Source: Glandiceps talaboti (Eukaryota; Hemichordata; Enteropneusta; Spengelidae). From it: DNA of 61,500 nt. Every line of letters starts with the position of its first letter. The stretch's first letter is position 1. The DNA lies in NCBI RefSeq assembly GCF_964340395.1, contig NC_135563.1:20785651-20847150 (forward strand), written 5' to 3'. Made by a program: the position numbers and the translations under genes. Positions 34,802-45,350 of the stretch are shown here, one piece after another. The notes beneath the pieces were generated by a model, which did no database searches, had not been told where the DNA came from, and saw nothing but the letters and a program-made list of their open reading frames with translations.

Positions 34802-35437
34802 TATAACTCGTAAACCATATACGATGGCACAATTTCATCATACGAATCAAAATGTTGAGGAAAGCTCTTCAATGCAATCAAGTGTTCTCACAATGTCAGG
34901 AGACAATCATAATGTTACAGATGACATGCATCAACATTAACATTATGCAGGAATGTGATTTTATTTCAGCATTTTCACGTGAGTAAAAATATCAACTCAG
35001 CTTGTGCCACTTTATCCTACTTGTAAAGAATGTGTATCATGTTATCACATTTCCTGCTGCTTTCTAATCTTTGTTAAACTCATTGCATTTTATAAAGCAA
35101 ATTTCACAAAAAGAACACATCAGAACACAATAATTTATGTAACATTCCTGCATATTGTACTAAAACAGAATTTAAAGAAATGATTTGTTACAATTGTTAT
35201 TGGGATGTCAGAAGTACTGCTTGTCAAGATGTAAGACATTTATTATCATTTTTTATTATCATCACATTGGTCGTGTTACCAAACTTGGACTGCAATATGA
35301 CTTCATTGAGCAGATTAATATATTCAAGGATAACAAGTCACCTTATTGCATTAAACATATTTGCATATTTGTTATCGAGCAAATTGAAATCTGTCTGTGT
35401 TTAAATATTGTTTTAATATAGACATATCATTATGTGA
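34802..35437. other. Intergenic DNA, nothing recognised
   Basis: AT-rich, without exon or repeat signatures. Confidence 0.4.
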
Positions 35438-35609
35438 CAGAACCCCATGACGTGGACGTGCAAGTGTGGCGTACTCGGGATATTTGCACGAGTGCTTGCT
35501 GTATTCTCTGTGGTCATACTTTCATGAGCATAGCGAGTGAAAGTGCAGCATAAACAAGTGCAGATGCCCATGAGTACCCACACTGGAACTCATGTGGCAT
35601 GAGGTTCTG
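35438..35609. mobile_element. Fold-back MITE-like element, about 172 bp
   Basis: Terminal CAGAACCCCATG and CATGAGGTTCTG pair, and pairing continues imperfectly for about 55 bases per arm (AGTGTGGCGTACTCGGG against CCATGAGTACCCACACT). The centre contains a second small palindrome (CTTTCA ... TGAAAG). There is no ORF. Confidence 0.75.
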
Positions 35610-36458
35610 TTATTATTTCATATAATGTTCAATAAAAAATAACAAAAATCATACAGCACAATCACACGGTTTCATATGTAGCAAACGATTGTGTCTTCAT
35701 TTGCATACATGTATGCAATAATGTTTTTGGTATTGCAATACAGTGCAAATACCACTATGTACACCAGTGCAAATAATCTCTGATACATATGTAATTATGT
35801 ATACTATAATAATCATCACTCTATCGCCATTTTAATCATTTCAATCCATAAATGTATTCAAAATTCCTTGACATTTCAATCCAGATGATATGCTATCAAA
35901 AATCAAACTAGTATTCCCCTAAGGTTGTATAGATTTACATAGAACCAGTCTCTTTACCTGATAGAAGGACTGCGACTGGAAAAATTGGTGTAACTGGTAT
36001 GTTTTGACCCTGAGAGGTTAATACTATAATCACATGCACATTTGAGCTGTAAGTTAGGTCTCGCAGAGAAAATGGGTTAATTGGGTGCATATCTGTCATG
36101 TGATGATGTTTTAAGGAGGCTTGCTATCAATTATTTAACGACACTACAGGTTCTTCAAAATTTGTACAGGTGTAATCAAAGACTTGAAAAATCAAAATAT
36201 GACAAAAAAAATTGGGGTCCCCTCACTAATTTTGGAAGTAGAGTGCTCTATTAAGAGTCATTTGGGTGTTTTCTAGGATTTGGATACCTTTTATGATGAG
36301 TTTGTGGATGATTTTGAATGTACTAGATTTCAAAACAAAAACATAATATTCCAAGTCTTGCAGAGAAGAGTGCTGCCATTGACTATGGCACCGACTATTG
36401 CAACTGTGCAAGTAATAATAAGTCTTAGGGGGAATACTTCAACCTATTTTACATATCA
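35610..36458. other. Intergenic DNA and FAHD1-b 3' flank
   Basis: No recognisable gene. A minus-strand polyadenylation signal for FAHD1-b could not be singled out. Confidence 0.4.
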
Positions 36459-39400
36459 CTAATCTGATACATGGAATGTCATTTCAGTAATATTTTCTAA
36501 ACCACATATAATCGTATCACCAGGATATATTGGCCCTACACCAGCTGGGGATCCTGTCAATATTAAATCCCCTTCTTCTATTGTCATAGACTCACTGATA
36601 TAACTTATCAATGTTGGAATATCAAAAATGAGGTTTTTTGTATTTCCATTTTGCCTCAATTCATCATTAACTTTACACCAGAGACCTAAATTATGAGGGT
36701 TGGGGATCTTTTCCTTGGGGATAAAATCTCCAACTGGACAAGCTGTATCAAATCCCTTTGAAAGCTCCCAGGGACTACCGTTTTTTCTTGCTTCTCGGAT
36801 CCAATCCATGGCAGTCAAGTCTAGAGACAGTGTGTATCCACCTATGTAATCCATTGCTGAAGACTTAGGAATTTTAGACCCCGTCTTTCCTATGATAATG
36901 CCAAGTTCAACTTCATGAAAAACTTCTTTGCATCCTGGAGGAGTCTATTGAATGTGAAAAGAGATAAGGATTCAAATCAAACTACTGAAAAAAAAATAAC
37001 GGGTGAAAAACTCGAGCAATTTTTGTACTTTATTACTGAAAGTGAAGAAGAGGTAACTACTGAATTACTGATGTGAAATTTATTGTTTCTTAGTGTCACC
37101 ATATGGGTATTTATTTAGATTTTTAATATATAAAACAACTTCACTAAGTCTATGTTTTTGTACTTCAAAAATATTAGCAACAACATAACCCAAGTCCATG
37201 TTTGTAACTCAATAAATTGTGAACAAAAAAAAAATTTAAGTGTGTGACAATGAAATGTTTTGTAAAGACATGACAACTTATTTTGAACGTTTTAACTAAT
37301 CCATTTCTTATCTAAATGGCAACTCAACTCACTACATGAATTCTTGTTCAGATGATATAAATACTGCCACATCACTAGGGGCAACATGATTTTCTATATA
37401 TGTATTTCTAATAAACTGTCCAACTCTGACATTTGGCAGCGACAGGCATATGGAAATAAATTCTGTTGACCAAGAAATGTTCTGCAGGCTTGTGAAGAAA
37501 GTATATGCAACACATGATGAGATGCTTTATAGTGTATTGCTTTATGGCAACATAGAGAATACTCCTTACCAGACATCCTAGTATGTATATTGAAACTTTA
37601 GTATCAAAGGGGAATACCACTCTAGGAAATATAGTAAAATGTTTCTGGAGACTCATTTAATGATTTTACATCACCTACATTAATACATGCTATTCAGAGA
37701 AATATCAAGTTGAAGGACGCTTGGGGATCTTTGCTGTGGGCCACATTGCCACACAAGAGTCAGAGAAATGTTTATTCAATATTTGAACAGTGAATAGTCA
37801 TGATCCATAACAAACAGCCTATTATCTTGCGTGATGTTTCTCTGAAATTGTATCTAATGTAGGTGATGTGTAAAGCCATAAACTGACTCTCAAGAACTCA
37901 AAGTTAATGAAAATGCTTTTATTTTAGGGAGTGGTATTCCCCTTTAAAATCTGAAGTATAACAAACCTTGATTGGTGTGCCTTCTTGGATGTAAGATGTC
38001 AGAGGTTTGAGAAACACCCAAGGTTTGGGAGGTGGAGTAGCTCCCACGGCTGCTGCAAAGTCACTGTAAGACAATAATAATCTATGCTCACAAATGAATC
38101 ATTCTGATATGGTGGGTATGTTTTCACGTATAATATATATATAACAAGTCATCATAGAAGACACACACCCTCATAAACTTTACTTCTGTGTGTAACTAAT
38201 GGTGAAATGAATGCATGTATTTCCCTTGTTTTTTATTTAACGTGTCAACAATTAAAAATGGTGACATTTACCAACTACAGTGTTTGAACTATAGCTTGAT
38301 CTTGATACTTGAACTTGAAGATCAAGGTCAACTGCAAAGGTCTTAAAAGAAAGCTTGCACCTGATAATGTGGAATAGACCTTTTAATAGTTTGTATGTAT
38401 CACAATTTTTTAATTTCCAGTCACAAATATGGCTGCCATTCAGTAAATAGAGATATGATCACCAAAAGTAATGATTATGTATATTCTTCTTCTGTATTAC
38501 CTAATTTATAAGAAAATGGCACAAAAAATACAACAAAGTGTCTGTGATATGCAAGAAATAGCTTGATATAATAATAATCGACCATAAAGGCCAAGCTAAA
38601 TGTCAAATGTCAATGTCTTCAAAAAAAGCTAGCATCTGATAATATGGGGGTAGACACTTGACTGGTGTCTCTATGTACTACAGTTTTTGCCATACGCAGT
38701 AAATTACGATTTTTTTACTACAATATGCTGCTTCAGTAAAAGTGGTATGCACACCAAAAATAGTGCTGGTGTATATTACTCTTCTTCTGTATTACTTGCA
38801 TACATGATTTATTAGAAATTGCTCCAAATAGATAGAAGAAAGTGTCTGTGATATGTAAGAAATTGCTTGGTTTTGACAATTGACCCATAGGTCAAGGTCT
38901 CTCAGAACGTTTGCACCTGATTATATGGGGTAGACACTTGACTGGAGTCTCTATGTGTTAAAGGTTTCTAGTTATACATTAAATTTTGATTTTTGTAACT
39001 ACAAATATGGCCGCCATTCAGTCAAATTTGCATATGCTGTAAAACAAAGGGAGATGCATATGTCCCATGTGATAGTTCACCTTTGTACCAGGTTTGAAAT
39101 TCCATGTCAGAGAAATTACATATTATGGATGGACATAGTCCCCTCCTTCAGGGGCTGAAAAAGAATAGAAATATTGTCCTGCTACAGGGATATGGTTCTG
39201 AAATGCAATTGCACTACTTTATGATTTTTTCAGATAAAATAGTATGTGAGCCATCTATTAGCATCTACCACTCTAGTAAAATGTGGCATATCTACCAAAC
39301 AAGAAAATATTTAGTCTCCAGTCAGCGCCCAAAAATGAAAAATATTTATCCATCCTTCCATTAGTTTTCTATTTCCTTTCTTTTTCACCTGATTGCTGTG

Positions 39401-40048
39401 ACTAATGACATACAACAAACATTTATTGGGCAAACAAGAGACTCCTTATGAGAACCCAATGAGCAATAAGACGTGAATACCGATATTCAATTCAAATGAT
39501 GACTTCAAATTATGTGTGACTTTATACAAGGATGTCCATTAGTACATTCTATGACCAATACCATCGGCTGCACCGACACTGTTAACTGTACCTTTTGACA
39601 ACAAATCTCGGAGTGACATTTCACAACAAAATTTAGTTTATACCATGCCCAACTGATGAGCACTAGTACACCACGTGCCACAAGATGTGCATGCAGTAGA
39701 CTCTATGACACAGTTAATTGTACCTTTGACAACAATCTACTGATCGACGTTATCTAATCTGAGTGAAATTTCATAATAGAATTTAGTGTATACCATAACA
39801 AGATCTTACAATGATAGATAAGTTATCAAGTACCCTTATCATATTATCATGTATGTAGAATCGCCATTCAACCAAATAAATCATGTCAAATTTTCCAAGG
39901 AACCCGAAATTCGATCTGATCGTAAATTCCCATATATAGTTTTCTACAGGGTATATTGACTAAGTCATGACTCATGGTACCTGTAATTCAATGCTACGCC
40001 CAGTATTTTTCGGCCCTTCTCAACAAAATTGACGAGTCTGGACGCCAT
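36459..40048 (-). CDS. FAHD1 paralogue, copy b (216 aa), catalytic residues lost
   Basis: Three minus-strand exons, 40048-39981 (68 nt), 38063-37967 (97 nt) and 36944-36459 (486 nt), have the same first two lengths and the same phases as copy a. They start MASRLVNFVEKGRKILGVAL and end at TAG with no internal stop. Against human FAHD1 numbering, R25 is Leu (GVALNY), the lid dyad H30/E33 is Phe/Ala (SDFAAA), H69 of the HHE motif is Phe (VFHEVE), R106 is Met and Q109 is Ile (LDLTAMDWIR). The metal ligands E71, E73 and D102, plus K123, remain. The fold segments (IGGYTL, PAGVGP, FIPKEKIP) are well kept and the frame is intact. It is therefore probably an expressed pseudoenzyme or an enzyme of changed chemistry rather than a decaying pseudogene. 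Start context is good (A at -3, G at +4). Confidence 0.9.
36945..37966 (-). other. FAHD1-b intron 2 with a MITE next to exon 2
   Basis: Donor GTTTGT, acceptor TTCAATAG. It contains a 340-bp terminal-inverted-repeat element (37606-37945) that stops 21 bases from the donor of exon 2. Confidence 0.85.
37606..37945. mobile_element. MITE with ~110-bp terminal inverted repeats, 340 bp
   Basis: Ends AAAGGGGAATACCACTC and GAGTGGTATTCCCCTTT are nearly exact complements. Pairing continues through TTTACATCACCTACATTA / TAATGTAGGTGATGTGTAAA and TTCAGAGAAAxATCA. A related right end occurs at about 22150-22200 (GGCGTTCCCCTTAAAA). There is no ORF. Confidence 0.8.
38290..39125. repeat. Three tandem ~270-300 bp units of a dispersed repeat
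   Basis: Each unit contains TGATAATATGGGGTAGACAC (or variants), CACTTGACTGGxGTCTCTAT, CAAATATGGCTGCCATTCAG and, in the first two, ATTCTTCTTCTGTATTAC. These words also occur at 19560-20100, 25100-25290 and 26150-26450. Confidence 0.8.
39570..39800. repeat. Diverged direct duplication, ~140 bp apart
   Basis: GTTAACTGTACCTTTTGACA ... AAATTTAGTTTATACCAT is repeated as GTTAATTGTACCTTTGACAA ... GAATTTAGTGTATACCAT. Confidence 0.75.
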
Positions 40049-42091
40049 CCTGCCTTCGTAAATTGTAAAACTTAAACAGGTATGTCCTCTTTTGACCTTG
40101 GCTTCCCTCGCCGTCGTACTCCGCGTATAGACAGCTGACTAGAAGATGCGCCCTCTATCTAGAGTCCCATAGAAAGTGGGTTGGAGGTCATGGAATCGAG
40201 GTCGAAAGCAGAGTCGAAAGTAAAAGTATTTTAACGAGCTCACCCATGGAGCTGGAGCTGGAGTAGGGGGGGGGGGGGGGTTGTGGCTGGAGGTTGGGTG
40301 GTTCGCGAAAGTAGAAGGCATTCTACCTCCATTTATCAACAAATGTAACAATACGCGTAATGTCTGGTGTTTACGACTGTCGATATCTAACACAGTCGAA
40401 TATAGTCCTGCTTGCAGACGGTGCACGACTATATTACTGACATGACCCTCAACACAGAAGGAATCGAGTCCCAAATTACTCCGTCTGCCAGCAGGACTAA
40501 GTCGAATACAAATGTAACAAGTCTTTAAAAATCTTATGGTTGTATACTTTTTTTATCAATTGTGAACCATTTATATATTTCATTTTGTTTTTCAAAATCT
40601 GTCTGTGAGACAGAGACAGAATAGAACAAATGAAAATACAAAACTAAGGACATATGTAAAATTTATTTGAACAGATTTCAAAGTTGAATAATATACACGC
40701 ATGGACGGGGCCATTTCACTTTATCAATTTTTCGTAGAATGGCATAGCTCCCAACTATGTATATCACTCAAAATCATATGTGCGTTGATATCTATACAAG
40801 TTTACATGTACTAAAGGTAGAAAATAAAATAAAAAAATTAAAAAAAAGTTGATACCAGTAATCAATACAAGTGTACTAAAGGCAGAAATAAGTCTGACTG
40901 GAATTTAAATTTAAATTGAAAGCCGTATTCAATACAAATGTACTAAACACGCCACGCTAAAGGCAGAAATAAGCCTGACTGGACTTTTCCTTTAATGTTT
41001 TACTTCTAAACAATCAAAGTACCGATGCAATAATAAACCTTCTCATGTATTTTGGAAAGTGACCATCAAAGCAGAACCTTTTAAGGCAAGTTATATTTTT
41101 CATACATAGTAATTATTCTCCTGCTTAAAATTTATCAAAATACTCAGTAATATTAAGCATTGTACATCAATGGTGATAGGTGAACATGTAATTGTTGGAC
41201 CAGCTGGATATAAAAACAGATAATTTTTGAGCCTGGCCTTTATTTTGTAAGCTGGGTAGAAACACGGGGGCGTGTAATATTTCATAGATTGTTGTTTTCC
41301 AGGTCTACAGACAAAATATAACAAACTTTTGACTATATATTCCTACCTGTAAGGGGAAGGGATATTAATATTAATATTAATATTAATATTAATATTTCTT
41401 CGTAGTATAGAGATGGATACATTTGTAGCAGCAAGATTCGTGCGATATTTTCCTAAGAAAACGGCATTCTAAGCAATAAGAAAACAACAATCTATGAAAT
41501 ATTACACGCCACTGTGGGTAGAAACAGGGTTTTTGCCGTCGAAACAGTAATGTATTGCCAAATCGTGGTATATGGTCAGTGTTAAATAGTTGTCAAGCAG
41601 TATATATGTGAGCAAGTAGTCCTACTTTGTGTGGCCTGAAGTGTCAAGTGACAACAGTCACGGACCCACACACGCCTGGTGAGTAAGGTGAGAAGTGTAT
41701 TCTTTAACCAGGAAATGATTTATCTCCAATGTTGATTACTTTTCGTGTAATTTAATCAACATTTACTTCTCAGCATATTGAATAAAGTCACTCATATCGG
41801 ATATTAATTCGTATAGTTACATACAATGTGCTTCGTTAATCTATCTTCATCAAGAAATGACGTCTTACAAGTCCATGATTGCCATTTGTGTTTTAGATGA
41901 AGTGTTGATGATGTTATCAAGGATGACTGTTCATATTTAACACAACTGTTAATTATCTACGATCTATCCATACTATTGTATTGTCAAATAAGTAGCTCGT
42001 GTTGTTCTAGTGTCAAAAATCTAAAACTGACAACCAAGGACTGGTACTTCATGACAGAAGGGAAACTATATCAACATCCCTCCCTATAAAC
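40049..42091. other. Region between the divergent FAHD1-b and GPCR genes
   Basis: It holds a G run (40266-40281), a long inverted repeat (41270-41509) with an (ATATTA)n tract at about 41359-41393, and possible 5' UTR splice sites for the GPCR (CCTG/GTGAGT near 41679, TTGTTCTAG near 42011). The ORF at 40139-40474 (minus) has no recognisable features and is not annotated. Confidence 0.5.
41270..41509. repeat. Perfect 30-bp inverted repeats 180 bp apart
   Basis: GCGTGTAATATTTCATAGAT... (41270-41299) is the exact reverse complement of 41480-41509. The words GTAGAAACA flank both arms in direct orientation. The interior contains the (ATATTA)n tract. Confidence 0.9.
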
Positions 42092-42394
42092 ATGCACAAC
42101 TATTCATACACACTGCATCATGATTTCGTTTCCATGACAACACAGTACAGTGGTGGGGTAGGTACGTGTAAGACACTGACGGATGAAGATTCGTACTCCA
42201 GTCGACGAGTTAAACCTTGTACTAGTAACAACACCTGGTTCATACAGTTGGTAAACCATTCCTCGAACGACAACATATCTGCTAATATTACAATCGTGTT
42301 ATTTAGCGATGGATTTGCTGATTGCAAAATAGTGACGTTAGAATGCAGCATTGATTGCATGCCTTCATGTTTGGAGCATTGCGCTTCGTGTTGA
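42092..42394 (+). CDS. 100-codon upstream ORF before the GPCR, same frame
   Basis: ATG at 42092 opens MHNYSYTLHHDFVSMTTQYS... and ends at TGA (42392). A second in-frame stop (TAG) and then the GPCR ATG at 42428 follow. The peptide has five N-glycosylation sequons (NYS, NNT, NHS, NIS, NIT) and a Cys-rich end (CSIDCMPSCLEHCASC), and looks extracellular. It has no signal peptide. It may be a regulatory upstream ORF, a lost receptor N-terminus, or chance. Confidence 0.3.
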   Translation: MHNYSYTLHHDFVSMTTQYSGGVGTCKTLTDEDSYSSRRVKPCTSNNTWFIQLVNHSSNDNISANITIVLFSDGFADCKIVTLECSIDCMPSCLEHCASC

Positions 42395-42427
42395 CGTCGA
42401 TAGACTTTTAACAACGTAACGCAAGAT

Positions 42428-43567
42428 ATGTATATGGATTCCAACATTACTTCTCCGGGAAACCACAGTCTCGTTGAATCATATTTGGACAGCTTAATCT
42501 CTACGTCTGTGCCCAACTTTGTTATACGAATTTTACTGCTCTGTGGTGGACTCTCTGCCAACATAACTGTTTTGATTGTCTTGTTACAGTATCGAAACAG
42601 GAATTGTACAACTGAATATTTTCTCCTACATCTTACAGTGCTTGATCTTATTTTTACCTTGTGGTCGGGAATAATCAATATATACAAATGGTGGTATGGA
42701 TACTGGAATCTTGGAGAGGTTACTTGTCGCATTTATAAAACAATTGAAAATGTACTCTCTCTTGTCATTGTGGTGATTCACTTTCTGTTCACTTATGAAA
42801 GGTATAGAGATAGCGTGAATAACACCTTAGGTTTTCGGTCAGTTAAACGACTTATTGCCTTGATGTGGGTTATCATTCTAGTATGTATAATACCAGCACA
42901 ACCCTTCATGGTCTTTGATGACAAAATTTTAAAAACGGATAACTGTTTGTTCAGCCTATTTATTGAAAATACAACTTTTCGTCGTCTTTATAGAATCACT
43001 ATTAGCAGTTTTTCGTTCCTATCCTTAGTCTTCGGTTTGTATTTCAATTGCAAAATACTAAAACTGACACGAAGGAAGCAAAGACAGATTGATGCGATTG
43101 CACCCAGCAGAATCTTCTCCGTTATGGCACGTCATCGGACAGAGTCACTTTATCGTTGTAAATCAAAGTCATCGATCAGAATAGCTCGGGTCGTTGTAAT
43201 TTTGACATCTTATATAATTTTTACCCATATTTTACGAATGGTCGCCATTGTCGGATATTTTACAGTGGGACATCCGTTCCATGTTGTTGAATTTGTGTCA
43301 TCATATTTATTCTATTTGAATGCAGTGATTGATCCTGTGATATACGCCATCATCAGTTCCAACTTTAGGCAAAGATGTAAAGACACATTCAGATGTTGGA
43401 AACGGCAGAAACGTGAATTGGTATACATGGGAAGCATAACCCTGACTGTCGAACGAAGTCAAGGGTCACCAGAATTTGAAAGTCGTCAAAAGGATAATCC
43501 AGATGGCAAACGAGGGTCAGTGGACGACAGGCCATGGTCTGTACAACATAACAATTGGTTATTGTGA
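42428..43567 (+). CDS. Rhodopsin-class (class A) GPCR, orphan, 379 aa, single exon
   Basis: Seven hydrophobic segments lie at about 31-53, 63-86, 105-123, 142-163, 188-212, 252-279 and 286-310. Class A landmarks are N45 in TM1, D73 in TM2, W93-x2-G-x3-C100 in loop 1, ERY (124-126) for DRY, C173 in loop 2 (disulfide partner of C100), and N298-x3-DPVIY in TM7. Sequons at N6 and N12 mark an extracellular N-terminus. Cys 317 and 323 could be palmitoylated. TM6 lacks the usual C-W-x-P, and TM7 has Asp in place of Asn of NPxxY. The layout suggests a peptide-type receptor at the plasma membrane, but I cannot name a ligand or subfamily. The coding region is uninterrupted; upstream untranslated exons are possible. 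Confidence 0.9.
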   Translation: MYMDSNITSPGNHSLVESYLDSLISTSVPNFVIRILLLCGGLSANITVLIVLLQYRNRNCTTEYFLLHLTVLDLIFTLWSGIINIYKWWYGYWNLGEVTCRIYKTIENVLSLVIVVIHFLFTYERYRDSVNNTLGFRSVKRLIALMWVIILVCIIPAQPFMVFDDKILKTDNCLFSLFIENTTFRRLYRITISSFSFLSLVFGLYFNCKILKLTRRKQRQIDAIAPSRIFSVMARHRTESLYRCKSKSSIRIARVVVILTSYIIFTHILRMVAIVGYFTVGHPFHVVEFVSSYLFYLNAVIDPVIYAIISSNFRQRCKDTFRCWKRQKRELVYMGSITLTVERSQGSPEFESRQKDNPDGKRGSVDDRPWSVQHNNWLL

Positions 43568-45075
43568 GTCGTGTGTGTGCTGTCATGACAACTTTTTATC
43601 GTGCGACAAATTTAAAGTGAGTAGTGTTTGTCAATATTCAACACTGTCGTGAGTTTCATTGTATGTAAGATCATACTTTTTGTAATTGGAATAATCTACA
43701 TATCTTCAATAATTGTGAACTTGAAATGAGGTCGTTGACATTTTTTAAAGCCTGCTGCAATGGGAACATCTTTTTATCAAGCAACCAAAGATTTTTTTTA
43801 CTAAAACTTGTTCAATTACTGAGACAAATCCCATATGCTGCGTACCTGTTGAATGTTGAAACGTTGTCAAGACAAATATGCCATGAGATTACAGACTCTT
43901 TCATTTTATCATGCTGTCTTATTGTACAATTTATCAAACTGCTAGCTCTCTTGGTACAAACTTCTTACTTGTATGTGTTGCAAAGTAGAGTGTTATAATA
44001 TTGACACGAAATCGTCATTTTGACCAATAGCATGCTTGCTGGAGTAATTTTTAGATCCTATAAATGTACCTTCAATAAATTCTTGATTTTCAAAAATAAT
44101 ACATGTACAGAGTAACGTGTCCATGATGTCATGATGTAACAAAGGTTTCCAGTGTTTGCTGTCACGGTGTCACGGTGTTGTAAACACGTACGTCTTTACT
44201 GCATAGCAATGAGATTCGTTGTAATATTCTTATCGTGTGTACCGATATTTGATGGCGTTCTAGAAATATTACCGTAACATTGCTGGTTTGATGTTTGACT
44301 ACAACTGTTGAACAGAAACAATCCGTAGCAATCTTACTACATTTTAAAAATTGTTTTACTCGGTAAATATCTTGTTAACATTTGTTACCATGGTTACATC
44401 TTTATATGGACCAGTCACTTCATATAGCTTGCAATACTGTTTTTTCATTCTTTGTCTGAATAAATATATATTATATCATGGTGCAAATTGATACAACCTT
44501 TCTCTGAACGCTTAAAATTCTTCACGCAAATTACACACACTACAAATACAACCTTTCACTGTGAACTGTTACAATTCACCATATTCATCATCCCCATGCT
44601 TGTATAATGACGGCGCCCTAACAAGCGAACCGGCCTTCTCGCTAAATAGCGCCCCCATCAGACAGCATTACAACTCTAAAAAACGTACTTAAAGCCAAAC
44701 CGTTGCAAATGGTATCTCATAAACAATTATAAATGATAGCTGTACTTTTAAATGTTATACACAAGAACTGTCAGAGGTAGATATTAACGCTGTATAGTTA
44801 AATCACAGTGTGTACATTCAAATCGAGATAGAAATAGTTAAACTGAGTTTTTACGTCTTCACCTCCCCCAATCAGTGGATTGTGACACAAAATTTAAACG
44901 AGTCAAAACCTATATATGTGCAGTGCAAGCGTTTTTCGGGTAGCGCAATGGTTTAGTACTTAATAAGTACGTCATGTTTAGTGTTTCTCGTTTAAAATTG
45001 GTCTTGCAATATTCAGTGTTTACTATTTCAAAAATGCATAGAACAGAAGAGTGGCAAGGCTTACTAGACTGACTA
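43568..45075. other. GPCR 3' flank and intergenic DNA
   Basis: AATAAA words near 44076 and 44459 are candidate GPCR polyadenylation signals. No other gene was recognised. Confidence 0.45.
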
Positions 45076-45149
<74 letters not shown>

Positions 45150-45350
45150 TGACGGGCAGGCAGGCAGGCGGGCAGGCAAACAGGCCGGACGGACGGACGG
45201 TTGGACGGGCTTGGAAGACGGGCGGGCGGGCAGTCGGACAGAGAGACAGCTGGGTGGATATGGATGGAGGGAGGGAGGGAGGGAGGAGTGGATGGCTGGC
45301 TGGCTGGCTGGCTGGATGGATGGATGGATGGATGGATGGATGGAGGGGGA
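45076..45350. repeat. Compound tetranucleotide microsatellite
   Basis: Successive blocks are (CAGA)n, (GGCA/GGCG)n, (GGAC)n, (GGGA)n, (GGCT)n and (GGAT)n, with one strand purine/G-rich throughout. It is a chain of related 4-bp repeats derived by point change and slippage. Confidence 0.95.

Larger units (their letters stand above)
38064..39980 (-). other. FAHD1-b intron 1, mostly dispersed repeat
   Basis: Donor GTACCA, acceptor TTGTCTTACAG. It carries three tandem units of the GGTCAAGGTC family (38290-39125) and a diverged duplication (39570-39800). No exon was recognised. Confidence 0.8.

Noticed and set aside
40139-40474. Minus-strand ORF with a Pro-rich stretch near FAHD1-b
   Set aside because: The Pro run is the G homopolymer read on the other strand, and there is no family feature or good splice context.
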